From assembly GCF_013113735.1 (NCBI RefSeq), contig NZ_CP053346.1, positions 1,061,001-1,125,000 on the forward strand: a stretch of DNA of 64,000 nucleotides, given 5' to 3'. Positions within the stretch are counted from its first letter, which is position 1, and each line of letters starts with the position of its first letter. Below are positions 1 through 8,879 of the stretch, in pieces. This DNA comes from Sphingomonas sp. AP4-R1 (GTDB taxonomy: Bacteria; Pseudomonadota; Alphaproteobacteria; Sphingomonadales; Sphingomonadaceae). A model generated the notes under the pieces. That model saw nothing but the letters and a program-made list of their open reading frames with translations. It was not told where the DNA came from and did no database searches. Made by a program: the position numbers and the translations under genes.

Positions 1-2
1 GC

Positions 3-1049
3 GCCGAGGTGAACAAGAGCGCGGATGGCTATGCCGAGATCCGGCCGGAGCTGGCGATCCGCAGCGACTGGACGCGCCATTCGCTGAACGCGATCGTGCA
101 ATATGATGGCCTGCGTTACTTCAACACCAAGGCCAAGAATCAGGATGGCTTCCTGGCCCGGGTGGAAGGTTCGCTGAACGTCCATGACGAAAGCAGCATC
201 ATCGGTTCGGCCTCCTTCCGCCGCACCTACGAAGATCAGCAGGAGGCGACCTTCCCGGCCAATGGCGGCGGCGCCATCTCGGTCGAGCAGCCGCAGGCGC
301 AGCTGCGCGCGACCTATGTCGTCAATCGCGTGCGCCTGACCGGAAGCGTCGATTATAACGGCTTCTCCTACGGCGATACGATTTCCACCACCGGCGCGCG
401 GCTCGACCTCTCGTTCCGTAATCGCGACGTCTATCGCGCGAGCGGGCGCTTCGAATATCTGCTGGGGCAGGACAACAGCATCTTCGGCCAGGCCACCTAC
501 CGCCGCACCGATTATCGCACCTCGGTCGTCGCCGACGATCGCACCAGCAACGAATGGCGCGTGGGCCTCGGCGCGATCGCCGACGTGACGAATCTGGTCC
601 GGGTCGCCGGCGCGGTCGGCTATTATCATCGCACCTACGACAACAAGTCCGTCTACCGTTCGGTGGGCGGCCTCGCGGTGGACGTGCGCGCCGATTATTA
701 TCTGTCGCAGCTGACGACGATCACCGCGATCGTCTCGCGCCAGATCGAGGAAGCCGCCGTCACCGGATCGTCTGGCTATGTCGCGACCCGCTATGGCGCG
801 CGGGTGGATCACGAACTGCTCCGCAACCTGATCCCCTATCTGTTCGCGGATCGCTTCCTCTCGAAGTTCAAGGGTGTCGATCGCGACGATCGCTCCTGGG
901 ATGCAGGCGGCGGGGTCGATTATCGGCTCAGCCGGATCTTCATGCTGTCGCCGAACGCGGCCTATGTGTCGCGCACCAGTGTGGGCACGGCCCGCGGGCC
1001 CAACATCAACGAACTCCGCGGGCTGATCACGCTGAAGTACACGCCTTGA
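3..1049 (+). CDS. Outer-membrane beta-barrel protein of the exopolysaccharide locus (5' truncated)
   Basis: The frame is open to the left edge, so the start and any signal peptide lie outside the window; about 348 codons remain. The chain alternates short hydrophobic/polar strands with turns ('RLTGSVDYNGFSYGD', 'RASGRFEYLLGQDNS', 'SPNAAYVSRTS') and ends 'GLITLKYTP', as expected for an outer-membrane beta-barrel with a terminal strand. Proteins of this sort (BBP2-type barrels) are often encoded in sphingomonad and other polysaccharide export loci. It lies 64 bp before the chain-length/kinase gene on the same strand, so a role in polymer export or in anchoring at the outer membrane is inferred. 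A GTG at position 9 is internal, not the start. Confidence 0.75.
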   Translation, partial: AEVNKSADGYAEIRPELAIRSDWTRHSLNAIVQYDGLRYFNTKAKNQDGFLARVEGSLNVHDESSIIGSASFRRTYEDQQEATFPANGGGAISVEQPQAQLRATYVVNRVRLTGSVDYNGFSYGDTISTTGARLDLSFRNRDVYRASGRFEYLLGQDNSIFGQATYRRTDYRTSVVADDRTSNEWRVGLGAIADVTNLVRVAGAVGYYHRTYDNKSVYRSVGGLAVDVRADYYLSQLTTITAIVSRQIEEAAVTGSSGYVATRYGARVDHELLRNLIPYLFADRFLSKFKGVDRDDRSWDAGGGVDYRLSRIFMLSPNAAYVSRTSVGTARGPNINELRGLITLKYTP

Positions 1050-1113
1050 TCGCCCTTTCGCCCATCGTCGAACGCCCCGGACGTCTCGTCCGCATCCAAC
1101 GAGCAGGTCTCCT

Positions 1114-3225
1114 ATGAATCCAGAACAAGAGGCAGCCACGACCCAGGATCTGGCGGGCATTGTTTCGCGCTTCCGGCGTCATGTGCCGATCGGCCTGGCG
1201 ATCATTTTCGTCATGCTGCTGCTCGCTTATGGCGGCACGAAGATGATGACGCCGCGTTATTCCGCGGCGGCGCAGCTGAGCTATGCACCGCAGCAGGCCC
1301 TGTCCCGTGACGGGCAGGCGGCACCGCCCCAGCAGATGAGCGACTCCGCGCGCGACGCCGCCGTCGAATCGCAGCTGCAGATCGCCATGTCGCTGCCGGT
1401 CGCGATCCAGGCGCTGAAGAATCCCCAGGTCGCGAACGATCCGCATATCCGTTCGCGGGCCAAGGCGTTCGATCCCACCGGCAAGTCCAGCGATGCGCTC
1501 GCCGCGTCGCTGCTGGCGAGCGTCACCACGGCGCGTCTCGGCACTACGCCCTTCTTCACGATCGGCTATTCGGATACCGATCCGCTCGCCGCGGCGCGCA
1601 TCGCCAATGCGGTGGCCGCCGCCTATCTGGTGGTGCAGGCCGAACAGAAGCTGGGCCAGGGTTCCGCTACCTCGAACCAGCTCAAGGCCCAGGTCGACAA
1701 GCTGCGCGCGCAGGCCGAGCAGGCCGACGCCGCCGTCGCCGCTTACCGGCTCAAGCACAATATCCTGACCGATCCGAATGCCTCGATGCCCGACAACGAG
1801 ATGTCGAACATCGGCGTGCAGCTGTCCGATGCGCGCGGTGCCGCCGCACAGGCGCAGTCGCGCAGCGCGGTCAGCGGATCGACCGTCATTTCGGGCGGCG
1901 TCGATACCACCGCGCTCGCCACGCTGCGCGAGCAGCGGGCCGAGGCGTCGCGCGATCTGGCGGGGCTCGCCTCGCGTTATGGCGATCGCAACCCGCAGGT
2001 GATCGATGCGCGCCAGAAGGTCGCCGATCTCGACGATGCGCTGGCCAAGGAAATGGCGAGCATGTCGCGCAGCGCGCGGGCCGAATCGAATGCGGCGGCG
2101 GCCCGCTCGGCCTCGCTCCAGTCCAGCCTCGCCCAGGCGCAGGCCAAGCTGGCGGGCACGGTGAATGCCGGCGTCCAGCTGGCGGAGCTGCAGCGCCGGG
2201 CCGATAACGCCCATACGCTCTACACCAACCTGCTCACTGCATCGGGCCAGCAGAATGCCAATGCGGCGATGATCCAGCCCGACGCGCAGCTCGTCACGCC
2301 GGCGGTCGCGCCGCTGGCGCCGTCGTCGCCGAAGATGCTGATCAACCTGCTGGTCGGCTTCATCGCGGGCCTCGCCATCGCCATCGCCGTCGCTTACCTG
2401 CGCGAGCGCTGGTCGCAGACGATCAACACGATCGAGGACGTTCAGCGCCTGCTCGGCGTCGAATTCCTGACGACGATTCCGACGCTGCAGTCGGCGATCG
2501 ACAAGCCCAAGACGCGCGATCCGGCCGAGGCGGTGATCCTGCATCCGCTGTCCTCTTATGCGGAAGCGTTCCGCAGCCTGGCGCAGACGCTGGTGTTCGA
2601 CGCGCGCAAGTCGGAGGCTCCGGGCGGCCGTGTGATCGGCGTCGGCTCCGCGCTGCCGCGCGAGGGCAAGACGACGACGACCATCTCGATCGCGCGCGTG
2701 CTCGCGATGGGCGCCACCAAGGTGGTGCTGATCGACGCCGATCTTCGCCGCCGTTCGGTGACGGAGACGCTGGCGCCCTCCACCCAGAAGGGCTGGATCG
2801 ACGTGCTGAACGGCACGGCGACGCTCAGCGAAGTGATGATCGAGGATCAGACCGGCGCGATCGTGCTGCCGCTGGCGCCGGGATCGGAGCGCGCCCAGCG
2901 CGTGTTCGACGGTGACGCGTTCGAAAAGATGCTGACGCATCTGCGCGAGCATTTCGAAGTCGTCGTGGTCGATACCGCGCCGGTGCTGGCGCTGGTCGAC
3001 ACGCGCGCGATGATGCCGCATCTCGACTCGTTCGTGCTGCTCGCCCACTGGCGCACCACGCCGGTCAAGGCGATCCGCGCCGCGTTGCATCAGCTGGATA
3101 CGATCGGTGCGGCCGTGGCCGGCGTCGCGATGACGATGGTCAATCTCAAGACGCAGGCGCAGTCGGGCTATGGCGACGCCTCCTATTACTACAGCGAGAT
3201 GAAGGACTATTACGTCAGCTCCTGA
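1114..3225 (+). CDS. Polysaccharide co-polymerase / BY-type tyrosine autokinase (Wzc/GumC-like)
   Basis: A 703-residue Wzz-kinase fusion that sets chain length and couples polymerisation to export at the inner membrane. Seen: first membrane segment near residues 28-47, a long periplasmic coiled-coil region, second membrane segment near 408-428, then a cytoplasmic P-loop domain with Walker A 'PREGKTTTT' (about 515-523), Walker A' 'VVLIDADLRR' (about 537-546) and Walker B 'VVVVDTAPV' (about 617-625). The C-terminus is a tyrosine cluster ('YGDASYYYSEMKDYY'), the autophosphorylation tail of BY-kinases. ATG start chosen; the ribosome-binding site is weak. Function follows from the family; the polymer it acts on is unknown. 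Confidence 0.92.
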   Translation: MNPEQEAATTQDLAGIVSRFRRHVPIGLAIIFVMLLLAYGGTKMMTPRYSAAAQLSYAPQQALSRDGQAAPPQQMSDSARDAAVESQLQIAMSLPVAIQALKNPQVANDPHIRSRAKAFDPTGKSSDALAASLLASVTTARLGTTPFFTIGYSDTDPLAAARIANAVAAAYLVVQAEQKLGQGSATSNQLKAQVDKLRAQAEQADAAVAAYRLKHNILTDPNASMPDNEMSNIGVQLSDARGAAAQAQSRSAVSGSTVISGGVDTTALATLREQRAEASRDLAGLASRYGDRNPQVIDARQKVADLDDALAKEMASMSRSARAESNAAAARSASLQSSLAQAQAKLAGTVNAGVQLAELQRRADNAHTLYTNLLTASGQQNANAAMIQPDAQLVTPAVAPLAPSSPKMLINLLVGFIAGLAIAIAVAYLRERWSQTINTIEDVQRLLGVEFLTTIPTLQSAIDKPKTRDPAEAVILHPLSSYAEAFRSLAQTLVFDARKSEAPGGRVIGVGSALPREGKTTTTISIARVLAMGATKVVLIDADLRRRSVTETLAPSTQKGWIDVLNGTATLSEVMIEDQTGAIVLPLAPGSERAQRVFDGDAFEKMLTHLREHFEVVVVDTAPVLALVDTRAMMPHLDSFVLLAHWRTTPVKAIRAALHQLDTIGAAVAGVAMTMVNLKTQAQSGYGDASYYYSEMKDYYVSS

Positions 3226-3292
3226 TGGCCGTGCCGGGCGCGGCCAGCGGGTAAGGAGACGCGGGATTTCGAGCTCGTTCCTGGAGCGCCCG

Positions 3293-4591
3293 GTGCGCGC
3301 CCTGCTCGATCCGGTCGAGCGCCGGATCGGCGCCGGCCGGGCGGCACGGCTCTATGCGGTCGCCGATCAGGGCTCGTCCGGCGTCGCCAACATCATCGCC
3401 TTCGCCTTGCTCGGCCGGTCGCTGCCGGTCGGGCAGTTCGGCGCGATCGGCATGATGATCGGGCTGCATTATTTCATCGCGGGCTTCCATCGCTCGGCCG
3501 TGGTGCTGCCCTTCACCACCGATCATCGCGCGGATGGCGGCGGAGACGGCGCCCATAAGGAAGATACGGGCTGGTGGTGGCTGGGCTTCGCGCTCGCCAT
3601 CCTGCTGTCGATCGCGATCGCGCTGGCGGGTCTCGTGGTCGGAGCCGTGGGGCGCACGCTGCCGAGCTGGCGCTGGCTGGCCGATCCGCTGTTGCTGACC
3701 GGCCTGATCTCGCCGGCCATGCTGGTGTGGGAATTCGCCCGTCGCTGGCTCTACAAGATCGAGCGGGCCGATATCGTGAGCGTCTGCTCGCTCGCTTATT
3801 TCGTGATGCTCGGCCTCGTCTCGTGGCTGGTCAGCCGCCATGCGCCGTCCGCTTATGCCGGGGCGCTGGGCTGGGTCGCGGCGAGCCTCGCGGCGCTGGC
3901 GCTGGCCTTGCCGACGCTCCGGCCGGGCCTGTTCGATCGCGCGGCGGCCACGCGTCTGATCCGCGAGAATCGCGCGGAAGCGGGCTGGCTCGCGGCGACC
4001 AACCTGCCTTACTCCGTCTATAGCAGCGCCTCGATCGTGGTGCTGATCGGGCTGCTGGTCGGCTCGGTCGCGGCGGCGGTCTTCTCGGCCGCGCGCACGC
4101 TCACCAATCCCGCGATCAGTCTCGTCTCCGCGATCGATTCGATCGACAAGCCGCGCGCCGCGCGGGCGTTCGCACGCGATGGCATGCCGGGGCTCCGCTC
4201 GGTCGTGCAGCGCTCCCGCCTGTCGATCGCGCTCGCGACGGGGCTCTATCTCGGGCTGGTCGCCCTGTTCGCCGGGCCGCTGATCGCTTTCGTGTTCAAG
4301 GGCCAATATGCGGGGCTGGAGCGCGAGGTGCGGCTGCTGGCGCTGGGCTTCTTCCTGTTCGGGCTGAACCTGCCGTCGGAAACGATGCTGATCGTGCTGC
4401 GCGCGGGCCGCGCGATGCTCACGGTGCGCACGATCACCGCCGTTGCCACGATCGCCGCGCTGGCGATCGGATCGGCGCACGGCGTCTCCGGCATGGCGAT
4501 CGCCTTCGCGATCACGCAGGCGGCCAATTTCGTGCTGCTGCGCTTCATCGAGGCCGGCGTGGGCCGCCGCGTCGAGCGGGGTTTCGCATGA
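3293..4591 (+). CDS. Wzx-like flippase / lipopolysaccharide biosynthesis membrane protein
   Basis: A 432-residue integral membrane protein with roughly a dozen hydrophobic segments, beginning 'LYAVADQGSSGVANIIAFA', which is typical of the polysaccharide flippase (MATE/MVF-like) family that moves lipid-linked repeat units across the inner membrane. GTG start chosen because GGAG (3283-3286) lies 6 nt upstream; a stronger AAGGAG at 3253-3258 precedes an in-frame ATT at 3266, so a longer product cannot be excluded. Its stop overlaps the next start (ATGA), so it is translationally coupled to the family-2 glycosyltransferase. Flippase role inferred from fold and context. Confidence 0.8.
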   Translation: MRALLDPVERRIGAGRAARLYAVADQGSSGVANIIAFALLGRSLPVGQFGAIGMMIGLHYFIAGFHRSAVVLPFTTDHRADGGGDGAHKEDTGWWWLGFALAILLSIAIALAGLVVGAVGRTLPSWRWLADPLLLTGLISPAMLVWEFARRWLYKIERADIVSVCSLAYFVMLGLVSWLVSRHAPSAYAGALGWVAASLAALALALPTLRPGLFDRAAATRLIRENRAEAGWLAATNLPYSVYSSASIVVLIGLLVGSVAAAVFSAARTLTNPAISLVSAIDSIDKPRAARAFARDGMPGLRSVVQRSRLSIALATGLYLGLVALFAGPLIAFVFKGQYAGLEREVRLLALGFFLFGLNLPSETMLIVLRAGRAMLTVRTITAVATIAALAIGSAHGVSGMAIAFAITQAANFVLLRFIEAGVGRRVERGFA

Positions 4592-5487
4592 GCGGCACGC
4601 CCCGTTTCTCGATCGTGATCCTCACCTTCGCGCGCGAGGCGATCCTGGCGCAGGTGCTGGATCGGCTCGCCGGTCATCTCGCCGGCCGCAGCGATTACGA
4701 ACTCATCATCGTCGACAACAATATCGAGCCAGTCGATCGCACCGCCCAGCTCGCGCCGTTCCATAGCGCGCGGCATTTGTGGGACGGGCGGAACAAGGGT
4801 GTCGTCGCGCGCAATCTCGGCTTCGATGCGGCGGCGGGCGAGATCGTCGTGCTGCTCGACGATGACGTGTTCGTCGACACGCCCGATTTCCTTGATCGCT
4901 TCGGCGCGCGCTTCACGGCCGCGCCGCGTCTGGGCTGCGTCACGATCCGCAAATATGTGAAGGGCGACACACGCCGCCGCGTCGATCTGATCCCGCACAC
5001 CGACAAGAGCGTGGATCTCGCCAGGCCCTTCCCCACCTTCCGCTTCGTCGGCGGCTGCGTCGGCTTCCGCGCCGCGATGCTGGGCGAGACGGGCGGCTTC
5101 CTCCCCGATTTCTTCTACGGGCTGGAGGAGATCGAGCTGTCCTACCGGATGATCGATCGCGGCTGGACGCTCCTCTACGATCCCGACATCGTGTGCGAGG
5201 AGCTGGAGCATCCCGCCGGGCGCCGGCCCAAGCGGCTGGTGCAGGCGGATCGGCTGACGAACAAGTTCATCATCAGCTTCCTGCACATGCCGTCGCCCTA
5301 TGTGTGGCTGAACCTGATCGCGTTTCCGCCTTATGCTTACTTCTTCTCGCGCGGGGAAATGGACGTGCCGCTGGCGGTGCGTCAGTTCGTCGCGTGGCTG
5401 CGCAAGCCCGATCGCCTGCGCCGCCACCCCATCGGCCGTGCGGCGCGCGACTATATCCGGCAATGCGGAGGACATTTGTGGCGGTGA
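4588..5487 (+). CDS. Glycosyltransferase family 2
   Basis: A 299-residue GT-A-type transferase. It starts 'FSIVILTFAREAILAQVLDRL' and has the metal/nucleotide-binding motif 'LLDDDVFVD' near residues 89-97, followed by 'GFLPDFFYGLEEIELSYRM', where the ED-type segment supplies the catalytic base of inverting GT2 enzymes. No membrane anchor is evident at the N-terminus. It probably adds one sugar to the lipid-linked repeat unit. Overlaps the flippase gene by 4 nt and the following reductase by 10 nt, so it sits within a tight operon. Donor and acceptor sugars cannot be read from the sequence. Confidence 0.9.
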   Translation: MSGTPRFSIVILTFAREAILAQVLDRLAGHLAGRSDYELIIVDNNIEPVDRTAQLAPFHSARHLWDGRNKGVVARNLGFDAAAGEIVVLLDDDVFVDTPDFLDRFGARFTAAPRLGCVTIRKYVKGDTRRRVDLIPHTDKSVDLARPFPTFRFVGGCVGFRAAMLGETGGFLPDFFYGLEEIELSYRMIDRGWTLLYDPDIVCEELEHPAGRRPKRLVQADRLTNKFIISFLHMPSPYVWLNLIAFPPYAYFFSRGEMDVPLAVRQFVAWLRKPDRLRRHPIGRAARDYIRQCGGHLWR

Positions 5488-6293
5488 CATCCTTGCCCGC
5501 GCTGGGCCTCGGCTGCGCGCGGATCGGTTCGTTCAACAATCCCAGTCCGCTGGCGGAGAGCATCGCGCTGATCCGGGGCGCGATGGATCTGGGCGTGCGC
5601 CTGCTGGATACCGCCAACATCTACGGCCAGGGCGATAGCGAGCGCGCGATCGGCAAGGCGGTGCGCGGCGTGCGATCGGAGGCGTTCATCGTCACCAAGG
5701 GCGGCCTCGCTTTCTCGGCCAAGATGAAGCTGATGCGCCCGTTGAAGCCGCTCCTGCGGCCCCTGCTCGCGCGCGGCGAGATGCAGAACAGCGTCACCGC
5801 CAGCCGCGATTCCGTGATGCGCTCGGACTGGAACGAGGCGGGTCTGCTCGCCAGCCTCGACGGATCGTTGCGGCGGCTCGGCACCGACCGGGTCGATGCG
5901 TTCCTGCTGCACAGCCCGTCCGCCGGGGTGCTGGGCCAGCCTGGTCCCGCCGAGGCGCTGGCGAAGATCTCCGCCTCGGGCCGGGCCATGCTGGTCGGCG
6001 TCGCCTGCGACGATCTCGCCGCGCTGGATGCCGCGCTCGCGCTGGATCGCGTCGAGATACTCGAGCTGCCGTTCGATCTGCTCACGGAGATCGCCGACGG
6101 CCCCCGCGCCGCCGCGATCGCCGCGCGCCACATCGCGGTGATCGCGCGCGAGGTGGTGAAGCTGCAGCCGGGCGTCGATCCCGCGCAGGCGGTCGCCAAC
6201 GCGCGCGCGATGCCGATCGTCAGCTCCACCCTGATCGGATCGCGCAGGCTCGATCGGGTGCGTGCGATCGCGCTGCAGGAGAGCCGGGCATGA
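5478..6293 (+). CDS. Aldo/keto reductase
   Basis: A 271-residue TIM-barrel oxidoreductase with 'PALGLGCARIGSF' at the N-terminus, 'GVRLLDTANIYGQGDSE' containing the catalytic Asp and Tyr, and 'VDAFLLHSP'. The C-terminal cofactor region is short. GTG start at 5478 chosen because GGAGG (5467-5471) is ideally spaced; this start lies inside the last codons of the glycosyltransferase gene. It probably reduces a sugar or related carbonyl with NAD(P)H, and together with the following Gfo/Idh/MocA enzyme may make a modified nucleotide sugar for the polymer. That pairing is inferred from adjacency only. Confidence 0.85.
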   Translation: MAVTSLPALGLGCARIGSFNNPSPLAESIALIRGAMDLGVRLLDTANIYGQGDSERAIGKAVRGVRSEAFIVTKGGLAFSAKMKLMRPLKPLLRPLLARGEMQNSVTASRDSVMRSDWNEAGLLASLDGSLRRLGTDRVDAFLLHSPSAGVLGQPGPAEALAKISASGRAMLVGVACDDLAALDAALALDRVEILELPFDLLTEIADGPRAAAIAARHIAVIAREVVKLQPGVDPAQAVANARAMPIVSSTLIGSRRLDRVRAIALQESRA

Positions 6294-7600
6294 AGATCGC
6301 GTTCGTCGGCTGCGGCTATGTGTTCGATATCTACATGCGCACGCGCTGGGCCTATCCCGAGATCGAGATATGCGGCGTGTTCGATCGCGACGCGAAGCGC
6401 GCCGAGGTGGTCCACCGCCATTACGGCTTCCCGCTCTATCCCGATCTGGAGACGTTGCTCGCCGATCCGCGCGTGGAGGTGGTGATCAACCTCACCAGCA
6501 TCGCCTCGCATTTCGAAGTGACGCAGCGCGCGCTGGAAGCGGGCAAGCACGTCTATACCGAAAAGCCGATCACCACCGATCTGGCGACCACGCAGGAATT
6601 GTTCGCGATCGCCAAGGCGCATGATCGCATCCTCGCGGCGGCCCCCTGCAATCTCTATTCGGATGCGCTCGCCACCGTCTGGAAAGTGGTGAAGGAGGGC
6701 ACGATCGGCCGCCCCGTGCTGGTCTATGCCGAGATGGACGACAGCCCCGCCCATCTGATGCACCTCGATAGCGTGCGCAGCCCCACCGGCGCGCCCTTTC
6801 CGTATGCCGAGGAGCTGCAGGAAGGCTGCACCGTCGAGCATATCGGCTATCATCTGGTGTGGCTGTGCGCGCTGTTCGGCCCGGCGATCGGCGTGACGGC
6901 CTTCTCCAAATTCCTGGTGCCGGACAAGGTGGCCGCGCCGCTCTCGCCGCCCGACACGCCCGATCTGTCGGTCGCCTGTCTCGATTTCGCGAACGGGGTC
7001 GCGGCGCGCATCACCTGCAGCTGGGTCGCGCCGCGCGATCACAGCCTCCGGATCATCGGCGATGCCGGGCAGATCAGCCTCGACAATGCCTTCCACGATC
7101 AGTCGCCGGTCTTTCTCGAGCGCTTCTCCCGCGTTTCGCTCAGCGCGCGCAAGGCTTACACGGCCCGCACCCAGCCTCTGGTCGGGCGGCGCTTCGGTAT
7201 CGGTGGCGGCCGGCTGGATCTCGTCCGTCGCTGGAAATCGCACGCGGTGGAGCAGGAGCGGGGCGTCGGCCGCAGCCCCAAGCACAGATTGGTGAGCTGG
7301 CTGCGCCGCCGCGAAGTCTATGCGCAGGACAAGATCCTCGGCATCGCCGAGATGGGCAAGGCGATCGCGGAAGGGCGCCCGCAGCTGATGGCGCCCGATT
7401 TCCTGATGCACCTGAACGAGCTGACCCTGCTGGTGCAGGGCGCGGGATCGGAAGGGCGCACGGTGAAGCCCACCACCAGCTTCGCCCCGATCGACCTGCC
7501 CGCCGATTTCGCGACGACGCAGCCGGATTTCCAGAAGGCGCAGCGCCCGAAGTTTCTGGAGCGGCGGATTGCGGGTGTGGTCGGCCGAATGCAGCGATGA
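6290..7600 (+). CDS. Gfo/Idh/MocA family oxidoreductase
   Basis: A 436-residue two-domain dehydrogenase. The N-terminal Rossmann fold reads 'MKIAFVGCGYVFDIYMRTR' and the family signature 'EKPITTD' (about residues 92-98) carries the conserved Lys of the EKP motif. The protein is longer than the usual 330-380 residues because of an extension around residues 280-360. Its ATG overlaps the reductase stop (ATGA). Members oxidise or epimerise sugars and inositols using NAD(P); in this locus a role in nucleotide-sugar modification is inferred. Confidence 0.88.
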   Translation: MKIAFVGCGYVFDIYMRTRWAYPEIEICGVFDRDAKRAEVVHRHYGFPLYPDLETLLADPRVEVVINLTSIASHFEVTQRALEAGKHVYTEKPITTDLATTQELFAIAKAHDRILAAAPCNLYSDALATVWKVVKEGTIGRPVLVYAEMDDSPAHLMHLDSVRSPTGAPFPYAEELQEGCTVEHIGYHLVWLCALFGPAIGVTAFSKFLVPDKVAAPLSPPDTPDLSVACLDFANGVAARITCSWVAPRDHSLRIIGDAGQISLDNAFHDQSPVFLERFSRVSLSARKAYTARTQPLVGRRFGIGGGRLDLVRRWKSHAVEQERGVGRSPKHRLVSWLRRREVYAQDKILGIAEMGKAIAEGRPQLMAPDFLMHLNELTLLVQGAGSEGRTVKPTTSFAPIDLPADFATTQPDFQKAQRPKFLERRIAGVVGRMQR

Positions 7601-7715
7601 TGCGGCGCAGCGCACTGGACGATCATGCTGCAGCACGGCATGACCGGGTGCCGGGCGCGCTGATGCCGCGCGGAACCATGTAGCTTTGGTTGACCGGATT
7701 CGGGGAGACATCGGG

Positions 7716-8879
7716 ATGGCGGCGACGGCCCATCACGGCGCAGCGGTGGCTTCCGGCGAATTCACCATGCCGCCGCCCGAAGGCAGCAAGGTAGGGCGTC
7801 TCGGCCATATCGATGCGTTGCGCGGCATCGCCGCCGTTTTGGTGATGATCCAGCACACGCTGGAAATCGTCGCCGTGCATCCCGGCGCGCCGCTGTGGTT
7901 TCGCCATTGGGCGGACGCGATCAGCTTCTCCTTCTTCAATTTCGGGCGGGCGGGCGTGATCGCCTTCTTCCTGATCAGCGGCTTCGTCGTGCCGTTCAGC
8001 CTGAAGGAACCGCGCGCGCTGGGCGCCTTCGCCATCTCGCGTTTCTTCCGGCTCTATCCGGCTTACTGGCTGTCGCTGCTGATCTCGGTCACGTTGCTGC
8101 CCGCGCTCGGCCTCATCCATTTCCCGCTGAAGCAGGTGCTGGCCAACGTCACGATGCTCCAGTTCGCGCTGCGCCAGCCCGACGTGATCGGCGCTTACTG
8201 GACATTGTTCATCGAGATGGCCTTTTACGGCTGCTGCGCGCTCTGGTTCCTGTTCGGCGTGCTGCGCTCGGCGCGCTTTCTCGTCGCCACGACGATCGGC
8301 CTGCTGGGCCTCGCGCTGGCCGCCGCCTTCGTCCGCTATCACCACCCGCATGCGCCGCTGCCGGTGGGCTACATCAATTTCCTCGCCGCGATGCATATCG
8401 GCATGATCACGCGGCTGGCGATGCTGGAAGGCGATGCGCTGGCGCGGCGTCTGCTCGGGCCGATCGTCGGCCTCGCCCTGATCCTCGCGGTCGCCATCTC
8501 CTGGTTCGCTTATTCGAAGACGCCGGAGGTCGAGCCGTGGTTCGCGGGCGTCGCGGGCATCTATGTCGGCTATGCCCTGTTCTTCTATTGCGTCACGCAG
8601 CGCGCCTTCGCCAACCGCGTGACGCTGTATCTCGGCGGGATCAGCTATTCCTTCTATCTGTTCCACGGCCTGCTGCTCAGGCTCGGCCGGCCGATCGGCT
8701 TCGCGCTGCCCTGGTGGGAGGGCGCGCTCGTGATCCTGCTGTTCGCGTCGGCGCTGTCGATGCTGATCGCGACGTTCGTGTTCGAGTTCGTCGAGCGCCC
8801 GTCGGTGAAGATCGGGCACCGGCTGATGCAACGGTGGCGCGCGATCGGGCGCGATCGGCATGCGGATATCCGCGCGTGA
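7716..8879 (+). CDS. Acyltransferase family 3 membrane protein (first of two)
   Basis: A 387-residue multi-spanning protein of the acyltransferase-3 family. The N-terminal signature 'HIDALRGIAAVLVMIQHT' holds the conserved Arg and the catalytic-type His; 'FFLISGFVVPFSL' and 'RFFRLYPAYWLSLLI' are also family landmarks. Start ATG 7716 was chosen for the GGGGAGA about 8 nt upstream; an in-frame TTG at 7686 is less likely. These enzymes transfer acetyl or other acyl groups from the cytoplasm to extracytoplasmic sugars, so it probably decorates the exopolysaccharide. Confidence 0.9.
   Translation: MAATAHHGAAVASGEFTMPPPEGSKVGRLGHIDALRGIAAVLVMIQHTLEIVAVHPGAPLWFRHWADAISFSFFNFGRAGVIAFFLISGFVVPFSLKEPRALGAFAISRFFRLYPAYWLSLLISVTLLPALGLIHFPLKQVLANVTMLQFALRQPDVIGAYWTLFIEMAFYGCCALWFLFGVLRSARFLVATTIGLLGLALAAAFVRYHHPHAPLPVGYINFLAAMHIGMITRLAMLEGDALARRLLGPIVGLALILAVAISWFAYSKTPEVEPWFAGVAGIYVGYALFFYCVTQRAFANRVTLYLGGISYSFYLFHGLLLRLGRPIGFALPWWEGALVILLFASALSMLIATFVFEFVERPSVKIGHRLMQRWRAIGRDRHADIRA

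Noticed and set aside
1027..3090. 687-codon minus-strand frame opposite the BY-kinase gene
   Set aside because: Arg/Gln/His-rich low-complexity translation with no motif; the plus-strand kinase motifs are unambiguous.
3266..3292. ATT start with strong AAGGAG for the flippase-like gene
   Set aside because: Spacing is good, but ATT starts are very rare and GTG 3293 has its own GGAG; kept only as an alternative.
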